Source of the DNA: an uncultured Prevotellaceae bacterium
GTDB taxonomy: Bacteria > Bacteroidota > Bacteroidia > Bacteroidales > Bacteroidaceae
NCBI GenBank assembly: GCA_902776195.1
Contig: CACYPF010000017.1
Location: 57,082-121,081 of the forward strand
Reading direction: 5' to 3'
Length of the DNA: 64,000 nt
The position numbers were made by a program, and so were the translations under genes. This document shows positions 44,136 to 55,454 of this stretch, piece by piece. Position 1 is the first letter of the stretch; each line of letters starts with the position of its first letter. Below the pieces are notes generated by a model. It worked only from the letters and a program-made list of their open reading frames with translations, did not search any database and was not told the origin of the DNA.

Positions 44136-45083
44136 ATGACAAACGATTATTCCCAAGATATAGAGAGGACACAACGTACAATCCGTCCTCAAGAAATGGC
44201 TCGCGAAAGAGAGCGTGTAAGGGAAAACGACCCTCAGCCCCAAATGATGCAGCAACAGCAGCAACAGCAGGCTGGAGGTAAGAAATGTCCCTTCTGTGGA
44301 GCTGTCAATGAGCCAGAGGCGATGTTCTGTGCCCAGTGCGGTCAGCCTATCAGTAAAAGCTCCTGTCCTTTCTGCGGTTCAGAGATAGACCCTGATGCTG
44401 ATTTCTGTGAGGCGTGTCACCATTACATCCGTAAAGACATCTGCTCCTATTGCGGTGCTCATCTCTCAGGCAATGAGGCATACTGCCCAGAGTGTGGCAG
44501 TCCTCGTGGCGGACTGGTTTGCCCTACCTGTCATACGATGAATGACTTTGCTTTCTGTAAGCAGTGTGGTACAGCCTTGACGGCTGAGGCAAAGGAACTG
44601 GTCAAGGAGTTGCAAAAGAATCCTGACTACATGGAGCTGATGAACGTGGTTCAGGAATATTCCCGTTTGGAGAGTTCACTGCCATACAATTCTGAGCGTG
44701 ATGTCGTCAGGGAACAGATGAATATGAAGTTACGTGAGCGGATGCTGACATTGTTGGCAAAGGATGCTGGGGTGGAGAATCCTGTCATTCCCAAGGTGTC
44801 AACAAAGCGAATGACGAAAGAGGAACTGGAAGAGCAAAAGGCTGACAGAATCAAGAAGTTATCTGCGATCCTTGACAAGCTCGCTGTCCCGCCAACGTCA
44901 TCACCGGTACAGGCTCGAAATTATGCCATGGCAAGTAAACCGATGGGTGTGCGTCTGGCATGGGTTTGTAACTTCAAACACGCACTCCACAGTAGCCCGT
45001 GTGGATGTGCTAAACCGCATCTTGGTGGTAAATGGGTCGTTTTAGGAAAGAATAGTACTGCAGAAATTAAAGACGATAAATAA
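44136..45083 (+). CDS. Zinc-ribbon protein, first gene of the phospho-signalling cassette
   Basis: 315 aa. Glu/Arg/Gln-rich N-terminus with a Gln run (about 40-48), then four zinc ribbons: CPFC..CAQC, CPFC..CEAC, CSYC..CPEC, CPTC..CKQC (about 52-150), and a charged C-terminal half with no membrane segment. The tail (about 270-315) holds WVCNFKHALHSSPCGCAKPHLGG. The function is unknown; such ribbons usually bind protein or nucleic acid. The stop TAA and the kinase ATG share one base, so the two are translationally coupled. Confidence 0.8.
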   Translation: MTNDYSQDIERTQRTIRPQEMARERERVRENDPQPQMMQQQQQQQAGGKKCPFCGAVNEPEAMFCAQCGQPISKSSCPFCGSEIDPDADFCEACHHYIRKDICSYCGAHLSGNEAYCPECGSPRGGLVCPTCHTMNDFAFCKQCGTALTAEAKELVKELQKNPDYMELMNVVQEYSRLESSLPYNSERDVVREQMNMKLRERMLTLLAKDAGVENPVIPKVSTKRMTKEELEEQKADRIKKLSAILDKLAVPPTSSPVQARNYAMASKPMGVRLAWVCNFKHALHSSPCGCAKPHLGGKWVVLGKNSTAEIKDDK

Positions 45084-48031
45084 TGGATCAAACCATAAGA
45101 ACTCCAGAACAGCCAAGTACAACCATCCGTGTTGCTCCTTTAGGAAAAGGAGTGGGGGATTCTACGTATGTTCCTGGTAGAGACAAGCCTGCTTCATCCA
45201 GTGCCGCAGGTGATTTTATCATCAAAGGAAAAGTTTACCATAACCTTAAATGTCTTAGCGATAACTCGGGTGAGGCACAGGTGTTCCTGGTTGAGTGTGA
45301 CCAGAAACAGATGGTGTTAAAAATATATTATCCGAACTTCTCCATCAAGAAGACACTGTTGCGGATCGTCCAAAGTTTCGGTATGGAGACCATCGTGAAG
45401 ATTTACGACTATGGCAAGACGTATGTGGATGGTAAGAACCGTGACTATGAGTTGATGGAGTATCTGAGGGGAGGTACGCTTGCCGAATATGACCTGGATG
45501 GTGATTTCAACCAGTTCCGTCGTATCACTCTGCAGGCTGCCGCAGCTCTCGCTTATTGTCATAACAGCAATATCATCCATAAGGATATCAAACCCAGCAA
45601 CTTCTTCTTCCGTGATGAGAAACATACGGAGATTGTGCTGGGTGACTTCGGCATATCCAGTGTGCTGGATGGCGACGAGCGTGTCCATAAGACCACTCAG
45701 GCTCGGACTCCTGTATTTGCCGCCCCAGAGATGTACAATGATGTGATTGACGGTGAGGTGGAGATTACTCCGTCTGTTGATTTTTATTCTTTGGGTATTA
45801 CGCTGATGACACTCTGGCTGGGTGAGAACCCGCTGAGTCAGAATGAACGTGTCATGATGCGTAAGAAGAATGAAGGCCGCCTGCCCCGCATCAATGAGCT
45901 GCCCGACCGGGTCAAGATGCTGATACAGGGTCTTACCGCAGTCAATCCTCAGAACCGTTGGAAGTATGAGCAGGTAGAGCGTTGGTTCTTAGGTGAGGAT
46001 GTCGAGGTGGATATCTCATCACCAATCCTGAAGTACCGTAGCTTTATCGTTGATCCGGAGAAAAACCTGGTAGCCGATAACGTTCACGAGTTGATTCCAT
46101 TATTGCTGGATAACGAGCGTCTTGCTATTAATTATCTGTATAATGGAAGAATCGCAGGTTGGTTGGAGCAGTGTGGTAATGTGAAACTGAGTTCTGTTGT
46201 TAAGGATATTGTCGTTAATCGCTATCCTGCCGACCAGCATGCAGGATTGATGGCTGCCATCTATGTCATGGAGCCTACCTATCCTTATCGTGACTTACAT
46301 GGTAATCTATGCGATGATGTCCATAGTGTCAGTATCTCTGTTTTAAGTTATCAAGATGAATATGCGATTGCATTGAGAAATCCGAATGACACGCTGTTCC
46401 TCTATTTGGAGTCACATTCAAAAGCAGATATTGACAGGCTTCGCAGCTATTTCTCAGAAAAGGATTTCGATGGTCGTGTTGCCGTGATGCGTCTGGTCTA
46501 TGAGATTGACAAGGAAATCCCGTTCCTTAATCAGTATCCGTCATCGACATTGCAGGAGATAGTCCATTCTTTCGGTTATGAAGATTGTTCTGAAGATGCG
46601 TGGATGTCCTTGAGCGATGGTAGGCTGTTGTCATGGATGTATTGTCATGAAGATCGTATGGCAAGCGAGGCTCTTCGTATTCTGACTAACGGACAGAAGC
46701 CTTCCCGCTCGTTAGGCTATAAGGTATTGTATAATATCGACCGTGAGGCTGCTTTTGACTTACAAGAGGCAGACACACCATATCGTGTTGGTGTTCTGTT
46801 GGGTCAGCTGATGAAACAGTGGCAGCATCTGAATGAGAGGGATTTTAATGAGAGAATAAAGGATTTCTCCGATCCGAACGGGCGCTTTGCTTATTTTGCC
46901 CAGTTGCATGGATGGTATGAGCAGTTGAACCAGGCGCGGGCTTGTTTCGATCTGAAAAGTGCGGAGAATACCAATCGTCTGGGTGTCTATGATTTGCGAA
47001 CGGCTGCCTATCGGTTTTGCCGTATCTTAGGTGCTCGTCCTGCCTACTTGTTAAATGACGGAATGGAACTGACCGATGGTCTGTCAATTGATAAACTCGG
47101 TCATCGCCCTGAGCTTATACAGGAGTTGAAACGTGGTTCCTTGAGCCAGTGGTTGTCTATCTTCTACCATGAAGACCCGGAAAAGGATTTCAGTGAGACA
47201 TATTCGTATGAGCGTAGTCTGGAGAGTTGGATCCTGATGCTGGGTGAGATAGATTCTAATGATTCATACTTCAAACGTTTCGGCACCGCTAAAGAAGAAA
47301 CTGCAGCGAAATACACAGAAGTGCGTCAACGCTTCTACAAGGCGAAGAGCAAAGAGAAGACTTGGCGTATGGTTTTTTATTCCTTGTGTGGTGTCTGGGT
47401 GCTGTTCCTGCTGCTCTTTGGTGTCAGTAGCCGTGATTATCTGTTGTCACACTCGGGTATATCTATCGTTTTGCCTCTTGGTGGAATGTCAGCGTTAATT
47501 ATCGGTACACGAGCGTTCTTTAAAGGTTATGGCTTTGTCTTGTCATGTTTATGGGGGGTATTGGGCATCTTGTCCTCTTACATTCCTGTGATGATCTTGA
47601 AATATGTCAATACTTCGTTGCCGAGTCTGTTTATACCTGCCATTATTATTATTACATTAATATATATGGCGATTTGTCATTTTACGGATTTCCGTTCAGA
47701 CACCAATAGTGAGAACCTGTTGGTTTCCGAGGTAATGGATGATGATATCAAGTCGACATTGTTGGAGCCATTATACTATACTTTCAAGGAAAAGAAGTTT
47801 AAGTTCAAAGGCTCGAATTTCGGTCTTCTTGATGACGTGACTAATCAGGTGCGTTCTCTGAGTGGAGAATCTGTGATGCATTATATATTATGGTCTGCTC
47901 TCGTAGGCCTAATGTTGGGAGAGTTGATAGTGTTCAATCATCATCTGTTGGATGTCAGAAATCCGAATTTAGACAGTTGGAAACTGAACCCTTCGGCTGT
48001 AGTTAAACAATTACAAAAGGACGTGGAATAA
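45083..48031 (+). CDS. Membrane-anchored Ser/Thr protein kinase
   Basis: 982 aa. Kinase domain about 50-310 with ATP Lys (MVLKIYY), HKDIKPSN catalytic loop, DFG in [11 protein letters not shown] in FAAPEMYN and DFYSLG. A large middle region (about 320-770) has no family I recognise and is rich in acidic and aromatic residues. Four membrane helices lie between about 770 and 870, with a fifth near 940, leaving a short tail. No PASTA repeats. It is followed 1 bp later by the AAA+ gene, which starts at 48033. Confidence 0.88.
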   Translation: MDQTIRTPEQPSTTIRVAPLGKGVGDSTYVPGRDKPASSSAAGDFIIKGKVYHNLKCLSDNSGEAQVFLVECDQKQMVLKIYYPNFSIKKTLLRIVQSFGMETIVKIYDYGKTYVDGKNRDYELMEYLRGGTLAEYDLDGDFNQFRRITLQAAAALAYCHNSNIIHKDIKPSNFFFRDEKHTEIVLGDFGISSVLDGDERVHKTTQARTPVFAAPEMYNDVIDGEVEITPSVDFYSLGITLMTLWLGENPLSQNERVMMRKKNEGRLPRINELPDRVKMLIQGLTAVNPQNRWKYEQVERWFLGEDVEVDISSPILKYRSFIVDPEKNLVADNVHELIPLLLDNERLAINYLYNGRIAGWLEQCGNVKLSSVVKDIVVNRYPADQHAGLMAAIYVMEPTYPYRDLHGNLCDDVHSVSISVLSYQDEYAIALRNPNDTLFLYLESHSKADIDRLRSYFSEKDFDGRVAVMRLVYEIDKEIPFLNQYPSSTLQEIVHSFGYEDCSEDAWMSLSDGRLLSWMYCHEDRMASEALRILTNGQKPSRSLGYKVLYNIDREAAFDLQEADTPYRVGVLLGQLMKQWQHLNERDFNERIKDFSDPNGRFAYFAQLHGWYEQLNQARACFDLKSAENTNRLGVYDLRTAAYRFCRILGARPAYLLNDGMELTDGLSIDKLGHRPELIQELKRGSLSQWLSIFYHEDPEKDFSETYSYERSLESWILMLGEIDSNDSYFKRFGTAKEETAAKYTEVRQRFYKAKSKEKTWRMVFYSLCGVWVLFLLLFGVSSRDYLLSHSGISIVLPLGGMSALIIGTRAFFKGYGFVLSCLWGVLGILSSYIPVMILKYVNTSLPSLFIPAIIIITLIYMAICHFTDFRSDTNSENLLVSEVMDDDIKSTLLEPLYYTFKEKKFKFKGSNFGLLDDVTNQVRSLSGESVMHYILWSALVGLMLGELIVFNHHLLDVRNPNLDSWKLNPSAVVKQLQKDVE

Positions 48032-48032
48032 T

Positions 48033-51000
48033 ATGGTATGTGAGCATTGTCATAAGGAAAATCGTTCGATAGCGAAGTTCTGTAAGTGGTGTGGCAAACC
48101 ATTGATTTCGCAGAACGTTCTCGAAAAGTTGGTGGGTCTTGATGATGTCAAGAAACAGCTCAAGACGGTTGTCGATACCTATACCTATCTTCATTCCCGT
48201 AAGGACATCATGAAAGTCCGTCTTAGCGTAAATGCTATTATTATTGGCGAGACGGGAACAGGAAAGACGGCATTGGCTGAGATTATCCGTGATTATTTCT
48301 ATCAGCATAAGATAATAGATAAGCCAAAGCTGACGATGGTCGATGCTGTCGACTACCAGCGCTTTGTTGATAAATGGGATGAGAATATCAAGAAAGCCCA
48401 GGATGGCATACTGTTCTTTGATAATGTTCAGAAACTCCTTCCTGACCGCTATTCTAATCAGGTGAACCCACTTGACAAGTTGTTTGTGGAGATGGACAAG
48501 TGGAACGATAATCCTATTGTCATCATCTCGGGACTGCCTAAGGGTTTGGACGATTTCCTGGTTAATAACCCAGCGGCACAGAACCGTTTCAAGTATATTT
48601 TCCGTCTTCCGACTCCAGGCTATAATGAGTTATGTGAGGTTTGTAAACAGGAGTTGCGGATTAAATATGGTATTTCCGCCTATACGCCGGAGGCAGAACA
48701 TAAGCTGGAACGCTACTTCCAGTATCAGGTGAAGATAAAGGATGACACCTTTGGCTATCGTCATCTTGCCGTCAAGACAGCAGAGGACATCTTCACCTCG
48801 TTTATCAGCAGGGGTGCTGAAGCTACGATGATAGAGGAGGGTGATATCCGCGGTTATGTTCCTGAGGAGCGTACGCTGGATGATATCCTAAGCGATCTCA
48901 ACCAGTATATTGGCATGGATCAGGTGAAGAAAGCTGTCCGTGAGATTGCCTATAGTGTGCAGAACAGTGTACAGCGTGCTCAACGTGGACTGGGTGAGCA
49001 ACAGAAAGCGGGTATCCATATTGTCCTGACAGGTAATCCTGGTACTGGTAAGACTACCATTGCCCGTAAGTTAGGAGAGATTCTTGAGTCAATCGGCTAT
49101 CTTGACAGTGGGCATGTCGTAGAGTGTGACCGTGCCAAGATGGTGAGTCCTTATCAGGGAGAGACGCCAAAGGTTGTCGACCGTTTGTGCGACAAGGCGA
49201 TGGGCGGTATCCTTTTCGTTGATGAGGCATATACATTGGCTCCTGTCAGTCAGGGTGGTGACCGTGACAACCAAGGTGCTCAGGCTTTGGAGCAGTTGAT
49301 GAAACGAATGGAGGATGACCGTGGTAAGTTCGTGGTGATCGCCGCCGGCTACCGTACGGAGATGGAGAATCTGTTCCGCATCAATCCCGGAGTGCGCAGC
49401 CGCTTCAGTTATTTCCTGAATATCGACGACTATAATCCTGAGGAGTTATATCAGATTATGCAGGTTTTTGCCAAGTCGAAGAAGTATGTCTTCGCACCAC
49501 AGGCAGAGGAACTTACCCGTAAGATGATTACGGAGATGTATGACTCCCGTGACAAGGACTTCGCCAACGGACGTACGATGCGTCAGTTGTTCGACAAGAT
49601 TACGGCAAAGCAGGCAGAGCGTCTGCAGCAGGAGGATATGTCGACTAAGACCAATGAGGAGCTGATGACGATTACAGAGGCGGATATTCCCTATGAGGCT
49701 CCTAAGGCTGTCGACTATACAGAGTGTCTTGAGAAACTCAATGGTATGGTGGGCTTGTCAGCAGTCAAACAGGAAATATCCAACCTTGCCGCCTTCCTCA
49801 ATTTGCAGATACGCCGTGGTGAGACCAATACGTTCCAGGGAAAGCATTACGTCTTTACGGGTAATCCTGGTACAGGTAAGACTACTGTCGCCCGAATCAT
49901 GGCGGATGTGTTCCGTACGCTGGGCATCCTCTCCAGAGGACAACTGGTGGAGTGCGACCGTAGCAAACTCGTTTCCGGCTATTCCGGACAGACTGCCATC
50001 AAGACCAATCAGTTGATAGACTCTGCGATGGGTGGCGTGTTATTCATTGATGAGGCTTATACCTTGAAGTCAGGAGATAACGACTCCTTCGGTGGCGAGG
50101 CAATAGATACGCTGTTGAAACGACTGGAGGATGACCGTGGTAAGTTCATTTGTATCGTGGCTGGTTATACTGACCAGATGCACGACTTCATCGATACGAA
50201 TCCCGGACTGAAGAGTCGTTTTACCCAGACCATCCATTTCGATGATTATACGCCAGATGAGCTGACACAGATATTCATTAATCTTGCCAAGGGTAAGAAT
50301 TTCACGGTTGATGATGCTACCCGTGATGCGGTACACCGCCAGTTTGAGCAGTTGTATCTGCGTCGTGACAAGAACTTTGGTAATGCCCGTGAGGCTCGTC
50401 GTATCTTTGATGCCGCTATCGAGAAACAGAGTCAGCGTCTGATGGCTGAGGTCAACAATCCCGACTTCAAGGATGAGGATATGTATCGTATCACGGTTGA
50501 CGACCTTGCTGTCCAGCAGAGTGAGAAGGTACGTCCGCTTGACGAGGTTCTCAACGAACTTGACGAGTTCATCGGTATGCGTTCTGTCAAGAACATGATC
50601 CGTCGTCTTGCCGTCCAGAGCATGTTTATGAAACAGCGTGCTGCGATGGGTGCTGGTAAGGTACAGCAGATGTCGATGAACTTCATCCTGACAGGTAATC
50701 CCGGCACTGGTAAGACCTCTATAGCCCGTAAGATGGGTGAGGTGCTGCAGAGTATGGAGATTCTGCCGACAAGTCGCGTCATAGAGGCGAGTCGTGCCAC
50801 CTTGGTAGGTAAGTACATGGGTGAGACACCGAAGATTGTGAATAACATGTGTGATAAAGCAATGGGTGGTATCTTGTTCATTGACGAGGCGTATACGTTG
50901 TCTTCGGAGAACGACCAGTATGGTAAGGAAGCCATTGATACCCTGATGAAGCGCATGGAGGACGACCGTGGTAAGTTTGTGGTGATTGCTGCAGGCTATC

Positions 51001-51350
51001 AGAAAGAGATGGAAGACTTCATGAATGTCAATCCTGGTCTTGCCAGTCGCTTTACCCATAAGATGCATATCGAGGACTATAACGAGGATGAGTTGCTTGC
51101 CATCTATAAGAAGATGGCTGCGAAGGATAACTATACGTTATCACCAGCGGCAGAGTTTAAGTTGATGGATCTGATCTGTCGTAAGGTTGTCAGCAAGAGT
51201 TCTTCCTTCGGAAATGCCCGTGAGATGCGTAATATGCTTGATGAAACAATTCAGCAGTTGTCTGTTCGTGTAAGTGGAATGCCTCAGAGTGAGGTGACAC
51301 AGGAGACCTATCAGATGATACTGCCAGAAGATATAAAGGATGATTTATGA
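48033..51350 (+). CDS. Four-domain CbxX/CfxQ-type AAA+ ATPase with N-terminal zinc ribbon
   Basis: 1105 aa. Zinc ribbon at 2-22 (CEHC..CKWC), then four AAA+ modules. Walker A: GETGTGKT (about 72-79), GNPGTGKT at about 335, 605 and 885. Walker B is DEAYTL in modules 2-4; module 1 has FFDN in its place, so it may not hydrolyse ATP. Each later module repeats GMRSVK/GMDQVK entry and FVVIAAGY. Relatives (CbxX, SpoVK, EccA) remodel proteins, including Rubisco and secretion parts. The target here is unknown; kinase, FHA and phosphatase neighbours suggest a phosphorylation-controlled machine. Its last 4 bases overlap the FHA gene (ATGA). Confidence 0.9.
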   Translation: MVCEHCHKENRSIAKFCKWCGKPLISQNVLEKLVGLDDVKKQLKTVVDTYTYLHSRKDIMKVRLSVNAIIIGETGTGKTALAEIIRDYFYQHKIIDKPKLTMVDAVDYQRFVDKWDENIKKAQDGILFFDNVQKLLPDRYSNQVNPLDKLFVEMDKWNDNPIVIISGLPKGLDDFLVNNPAAQNRFKYIFRLPTPGYNELCEVCKQELRIKYGISAYTPEAEHKLERYFQYQVKIKDDTFGYRHLAVKTAEDIFTSFISRGAEATMIEEGDIRGYVPEERTLDDILSDLNQYIGMDQVKKAVREIAYSVQNSVQRAQRGLGEQQKAGIHIVLTGNPGTGKTTIARKLGEILESIGYLDSGHVVECDRAKMVSPYQGETPKVVDRLCDKAMGGILFVDEAYTLAPVSQGGDRDNQGAQALEQLMKRMEDDRGKFVVIAAGYRTEMENLFRINPGVRSRFSYFLNIDDYNPEELYQIMQVFAKSKKYVFAPQAEELTRKMITEMYDSRDKDFANGRTMRQLFDKITAKQAERLQQEDMSTKTNEELMTITEADIPYEAPKAVDYTECLEKLNGMVGLSAVKQEISNLAAFLNLQIRRGETNTFQGKHYVFTGNPGTGKTTVARIMADVFRTLGILSRGQLVECDRSKLVSGYSGQTAIKTNQLIDSAMGGVLFIDEAYTLKSGDNDSFGGEAIDTLLKRLEDDRGKFICIVAGYTDQMHDFIDTNPGLKSRFTQTIHFDDYTPDELTQIFINLAKGKNFTVDDATRDAVHRQFEQLYLRRDKNFGNAREARRIFDAAIEKQSQRLMAEVNNPDFKDEDMYRITVDDLAVQQSEKVRPLDEVLNELDEFIGMRSVKNMIRRLAVQSMFMKQRAAMGAGKVQQMSMNFILTGNPGTGKTSIARKMGEVLQSMEILPTSRVIEASRATLVGKYMGETPKIVNNMCDKAMGGILFIDEAYTLSSENDQYGKEAIDTLMKRMEDDRGKFVVIAAGYQKEMEDFMNVNPGLASRFTHKMHIEDYNEDELLAIYKKMAAKDNYTLSPAAEFKLMDLICRKVVSKSSSFGNAREMRNMLDETIQQLSVRVSGMPQSEVTQETYQMILPEDIKDDL

Positions 51351-51922
51351 TTATTTGTCCAAGTTGTAGAGAAGAGATAGAAGAGCAGTCCTGTTATTGT
51401 GACCAGTGTGGTCAGGAACTGCTGTATTGCTCGAACTGCGGTCGTGTAGGTATAGGTCGTAGATGTACCCATTGTGGTGGCTTGATGGCTGCTCCCAGTG
51501 CAGAAAAGGATAGTTCCCCACAGACGAGTTCTCATGCCACAGCCGCAGAGATCAGTCGTACTTTTGCGACGGCAAGAGAGAGTAATCAGGGACTTCCACC
51601 TCCTGATGTTCAGATACAAGGTATTCCTACGTTGACACTGTACAACCCGTCATTGAACATCCGTATGGTAGGAATCAATGGTGCTATCATTGGTCGTAAG
51701 CAAGGTCCCTATCAACAGATGTTTGAAGGTAACATGTATGTGTCAAGTGTTCATGCGCAGTTAATCTACAAGCCGGATTCAGGGTGGTGCATCATTGACA
51801 AGCATTCCTCTAATGGCACAAAACTGAATGAGCGTGATTTGCTGCCAGATATACCGATGTCTATCAAGAGTGGGGACATTGTCTCGTTGGCGAATATCAA
51901 CTTACAGGTATCCGTCAATTGA
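51347..51922 (+). CDS. Zinc-ribbon and FHA-domain protein
   Basis: 191 aa. Two zinc ribbons at 1-45 (CPSC..CDQC, CSNC..CTHC) and a linker rich in Ser/Ala/Thr, then an FHA domain about 100-190: [29 protein letters not shown]. The FHA Arg, Ser-His and Asn that bind phosphothreonine are present. It probably brings a phosphorylated partner, possibly the kinase, to the AAA+ protein. Start overlaps the AAA stop. Confidence 0.9.
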   Translation: MIICPSCREEIEEQSCYCDQCGQELLYCSNCGRVGIGRRCTHCGGLMAAPSAEKDSSPQTSSHATAAEISRTFATARESNQGLPPPDVQIQGIPTLTLYNPSLNIRMVGINGAIIGRKQGPYQQMFEGNMYVSSVHAQLIYKPDSGWCIIDKHSSNGTKLNERDLLPDIPMSIKSGDIVSLANINLQVSVN

Positions 51923-51959
51923 CCCCTGATTATGAATTTAAAGGTTGTATTTAAATATT

Positions 51960-52706
51960 ATGAGTAGAATAGTCTTAACGGCAGCAAGCCGTGTGGGATG
52001 TGTGAGGAGTAATAATGAGGACATGGTGCTTGCCTATGACAAGTTTGTGCGTGGCGAGGCTTATCATACAGAGTTTATGACAGAAAATTGCGACCGTTTT
52101 GTGATTGCTTTGGCTGACGGGATGGGCGGACATCAGGCTGGTGAGGTAGCCAGTGCGGACGTACTTGCCAATTTGCTTTTTTTTGTTAATGACTTGCCAA
52201 AGGGTCTTTCTATCAGTGAATTCAATGAGATGATGTTGGTGTGGCTCGATTCTGTCAATAAAATGGTTGCCTCAAAAGGACATGTTGATCCTGCCTTGGC
52301 GGAAATGGGAACGACACTTGTAGGAATACTCTACTATGGCGACAGGTATTATTGGATAAACTGTGGTGACAGTCGTTTGTATCGTTTGCGTGACGGGAAA
52401 CTTACACAGTTATCGACTGATCATTCCTTAAATACCCTCAAGGGCGAGAAACGTCACTCTAATGTGATTACCAATTGTATTGGGGCAGGCTGTAAAAACT
52501 CTTATCTTGACATGTATGAGTTTACGGATGATTTTCTTCAGGGTGATACCTACATGATTTGCTCTGATGGTCTGAGTGATATGATTTATGATGATCAGAT
52601 AGAGAGCCTGATGCAGGATGGTGCTTCCGCCAATCGTCTTTGCGAGGCAGCAATAGAGGCAGGAGGCTATGATAATGTCTCTGCTTGTGTTTTCTCTGTA
52701 ATGTAA
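51960..52706 (+). CDS. PP2C-family Ser/Thr phosphatase
   Basis: 248 aa, complete catalytic domain: GCVRSNNEDMVLAYD, ADGMGGHQAGEVAS (metal Asp), EMGTTLVGILYYGDRYYWINCGDSRLY, DHSL, CSDGLSD and GGYDNVSA. It likely reverses the kinase. I set the start at 51960 (MSRIVLTAAS), as the longer reading adds only a few unlikely residues. 37 bp after the FHA gene. Confidence 0.93.
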   Translation: MSRIVLTAASRVGCVRSNNEDMVLAYDKFVRGEAYHTEFMTENCDRFVIALADGMGGHQAGEVASADVLANLLFFVNDLPKGLSISEFNEMMLVWLDSVNKMVASKGHVDPALAEMGTTLVGILYYGDRYYWINCGDSRLYRLRDGKLTQLSTDHSLNTLKGEKRHSNVITNCIGAGCKNSYLDMYEFTDDFLQGDTYMICSDGLSDMIYDDQIESLMQDGASANRLCEAAIEAGGYDNVSACVFSVM

Positions 52707-52713
52707 TAGAATT

Positions 52714-53631
52714 ATGCCATTAAGATTACCCGATAAACTGCCCGCTATCGACCTGTTGAAGCAGGAGAACATCTTCGTGATGGATGACTCTCGTGCCCAC
52801 ATGCAGGATATCCGACCTTTGAAGATTGTGATTCTCAACCTCATGCCGTTGAAAATCACGACAGAGACAGACCTGATCCGTCTGCTCTCGAATACCCCCT
52901 TGCAGTTGGAGGTCAGTTTCATGAAACTCCGCAGCCATACTCCGAAGAATACTCCCATAGAGCATATGATGATGTTCTATCGTGACTTTGAGCAGATGAG
53001 AAATGAGAAGTATGACGGTATGATTATCACTGGTGCTCCAGTAGAGACGCTTGATTTCGAGGAGGTGAACTATTGGGATGAGATGAGGGATATCTTCTCG
53101 TGGGCTCGTACTCATGTCACAAGTACCTTATATATATGTTGGGCAGCACAGGCAGGGCTTTACTACCATTATGGTGTTCCCAAATATCCCTTGCAGAAGA
53201 AGATGTTCGGTATCTTCCCCCAAGTAACCTTGGAACCGCAACTGCCTATTTTCCGTGGGTTCGACGATGTGTTCCAGATGCCGCACAGCCGACATACGGA
53301 ATTGCATCGTGAGGATATTCTCGCCAATCCTCAGTTGACGCTCATCGCAGAGTCACCTGACTGTGGCGTATCGATGGTGATGGCACGTAACGGTCGTGAG
53401 TTCTTCATCACCGGACATCTGGAGTATGCACCCGATACCCTCGACAAAGAGTATAAGCGTGACAAGGATATCCGTGATGATGTGGACCTTCCGAAGAACT
53501 ACTATCGTGACAATAATCCGGCGAACGGACCATTGGTGACATGGCGTGCCCATGCCAACCTGCTTTATAACAACTGGATTAACTATTACGTCTATCAAGA
53601 GACTCCTTACGATATCAGCAAGATAGAATGA
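52714..53631 (+). CDS. metA: Homoserine O-acetyltransferase of the MetA type
   Basis: Activates homoserine for methionine synthesis. Catalytic Cys in STLYICWAAQAG (about 142), His in GHLEYAP, and the family pattern DIRPLKIVILNLMPLKI. Residue 111 is Glu (GAPVE): in characterised MetA proteins Glu111 gives acetyl-CoA specificity and Gly111 succinyl-CoA, so acetylation is expected. 305 aa. It is not next to the dyad operators. Its stop overlaps the U32 start (ATGA). Confidence 0.93.
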   Translation: MPLRLPDKLPAIDLLKQENIFVMDDSRAHMQDIRPLKIVILNLMPLKITTETDLIRLLSNTPLQLEVSFMKLRSHTPKNTPIEHMMMFYRDFEQMRNEKYDGMIITGAPVETLDFEEVNYWDEMRDIFSWARTHVTSTLYICWAAQAGLYYHYGVPKYPLQKKMFGIFPQVTLEPQLPIFRGFDDVFQMPHSRHTELHREDILANPQLTLIAESPDCGVSMVMARNGREFFITGHLEYAPDTLDKEYKRDKDIRDDVDLPKNYYRDNNPANGPLVTWRAHANLLYNNWINYYVYQETPYDISKIE

Positions 53632-55454
53632 CGGCACTCGAACTGCTTGCACCAGCCAAGAATCTCGCCTGCGGAATGGCGGCGGTTGACCATGGCGCTG
53701 ATGCTGTCTATATCGGCGCACAGCGTTTTGGTGCAAGGGCGGCTGCCGGCAACAGCATAGAGGATATCCGACAGCTCTGTGACTATGCCCACCTTTTTGG
53801 GGTGAAGGTATATGTGACAGTGAATACAATTATTTATGATGATGAGTTGGAGGCGACGCAACAGCTGATATGCCAACTCGATGAGATAGGGGTGGACGCT
53901 ATCCTCGTGCAGGACATGGGTGTACTGCGGATGGCGATTCCTCCCATTCCTCTTCATGCCTCCACGCAGACAGATAACCGGACGGCAGAGAAGGTCCGGT
54001 GGCTCCGGCAACTGGGCTTCAAACGGGTGGTCCTTGCCCGGGAGTTGTCTGCCAGTGAGATAGCGGCAATACATCAGGAAGTTCCTGACATGCCTCTGGA
54101 GGTCTTTGTGCATGGTGCTCTCTGTGTCAGTTATAGTGGACTGTGTTATGCGTCGCAGTATTGTTTCGGACGCTCGGCAAACCGTGGTGCCTGTGCCCAG
54201 TTCTGTCGTATGAAGTTCGACCTGTTGGATGCCGACGGAAAAGAGATAGAACACCAGCGTCACCTGTTGTCGTTGAAGGATATGAACCAAAGCGACCATC
54301 TGGAAGAGCTCATTGAGGCGGGTGCCACCTCCTTTAAGATAGAAGGGCGACTGAAAGAGGTCGGTTATGTGAAGAACGTGGTGGCTGCATATAGCCAGCG
54401 GCTCGATGCCATTATCGCCCGTCATCCCGACCGTTATTGCAGAGCTTCCAGAGGACATTGCTCCTATTCTTTCACTCCCCATCTCAACAAGACCTTCAAC
54501 CGTGGCTTTACCACCTATTTCCTGCATGGCAGGATACCCGATATCTTCTCGCCGGACACCCCCAAGGCGATGGGCGAGTATGTGGGGTATGTCAAGGAGA
54601 TGCGACGTGACTCGTTCAATGTCGCCGGCACAGCAGCTTTTGCCAATGGTGACGGCTTATGTTTCATTAATCAGGAACGTGAGTTGGAGGGTTTTCGTGT
54701 CAATAGGGCAGAGGGTAACCGTCTCTATCCTCATGAGATGCCTCGCCACCTCCATGCAGGGATGGCACTCTATCGGAATAACGATCAGGAGTTTGAGCGG
54801 CAGCTCTCCCGTCAGAGCAGTGAGCGGAAGATACCCTTGGTGATGCGTCTGGGTGTGACGGACGATGGCTTCTCACTGTCGGCAGATGGCGTGGAGGTTA
54901 GCATCATCTGTGAGCACCAACAGGCGGAGAAGCCCCAGCAGGAGAATATCATCCGTCAGTTGTCACGACTGGGCGGTACTCCGTATGAGTGTAGTAGGGT
55001 AGAGCTCCCTGATGTCTTCGGCTACTTCATTCCGAGTAGTCTTTTGGCAGAGCTGAGGCGTCGTCTGGTGGAAGCATTAGGCTCCGTACAACGAAGCCTT
55101 GGGCTTCGAGGGTCGGAGGTACGGGCTTCGGGAGTCGGAGCCTTAGGCTTCGAGGGTCGAAGGTACGGGCTTCCTTATTTGTATAATATCTCTAACCGTC
55201 TGGCTCGTGAATTCTATGTGGAACAAGGACTGTCAGCCCTGGAGCCAGCCTTTGAGATACGTCGTCCAAGAGGGGAGCAGTTATTGATGCAATGCAGGCA
55301 TTGCCTGCGTTACTCTCTGGGCTGTTGCGTGAAGCACGGAGGCAGTCGTCCGTCATGGAAAGAGCCTCTTTTCCTCCGTTTGGGTGATGGCAGGCGTTTC
55401 CGCCTGGACTTTGATTGTAAGCATTGTCAGATGAATGTATATGCGGCAGATTAG
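53628..55454 (+). CDS. U32-family peptidase-like protein (TrhP/RlhA type) with repeat insertion
   Basis: Members act in tRNA or rRNA hydroxylation and were once called collagenases. N-terminus ELLAPAKNLACGMAAVDHGADAVYIGA, Cys cluster GLCYASQYCFGRSANRGACAQFCRM, then SLKDMNQSDHLEEL and ATSFKIEGRLKEVGYV. 608 aa, longer than usual. Residues about 488-516 (55093-55174) come from a 44-nt repeat also present between genes at 27188; the frame stays open. The C-terminal CRHCLRYSLGCCVKHGG and HCQMN complete a Cys-rich end. Confidence 0.9.
   Translation: MTALELLAPAKNLACGMAAVDHGADAVYIGAQRFGARAAAGNSIEDIRQLCDYAHLFGVKVYVTVNTIIYDDELEATQQLICQLDEIGVDAILVQDMGVLRMAIPPIPLHASTQTDNRTAEKVRWLRQLGFKRVVLARELSASEIAAIHQEVPDMPLEVFVHGALCVSYSGLCYASQYCFGRSANRGACAQFCRMKFDLLDADGKEIEHQRHLLSLKDMNQSDHLEELIEAGATSFKIEGRLKEVGYVKNVVAAYSQRLDAIIARHPDRYCRASRGHCSYSFTPHLNKTFNRGFTTYFLHGRIPDIFSPDTPKAMGEYVGYVKEMRRDSFNVAGTAAFANGDGLCFINQERELEGFRVNRAEGNRLYPHEMPRHLHAGMALYRNNDQEFERQLSRQSSERKIPLVMRLGVTDDGFSLSADGVEVSIICEHQQAEKPQQENIIRQLSRLGGTPYECSRVELPDVFGYFIPSSLLAELRRRLVEALGSVQRSLGLRGSEVRASGVGALGFEGRRYGLPYLYNISNRLAREFYVEQGLSALEPAFEIRRPRGEQLLMQCRHCLRYSLGCCVKHGGSRPSWKEPLFLRLGDGRRFRLDFDCKHCQMNVYAAD
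55093..55174 (+). repeat. Two 44-nt repeat units inside the U32 coding sequence
   Basis: First unit 55093-55136, second from 55137. They share GGGCTTCGAGGGTCG and GGTACGGGCTTC with the copy at 27188-27275. Translated in frame as a Gly/Arg-rich stretch (SLGLRGSEVRASG, ALGFEGRRYGL), unlike the conserved protein around it. Confidence 0.8.

Noticed and set aside
44136-52706. Type VI or type VII secretion locus
   Set aside because: Kinase, FHA, PP2C and AAA+ parts fit the control arms of such systems, but no structural secretion gene lies in the window.
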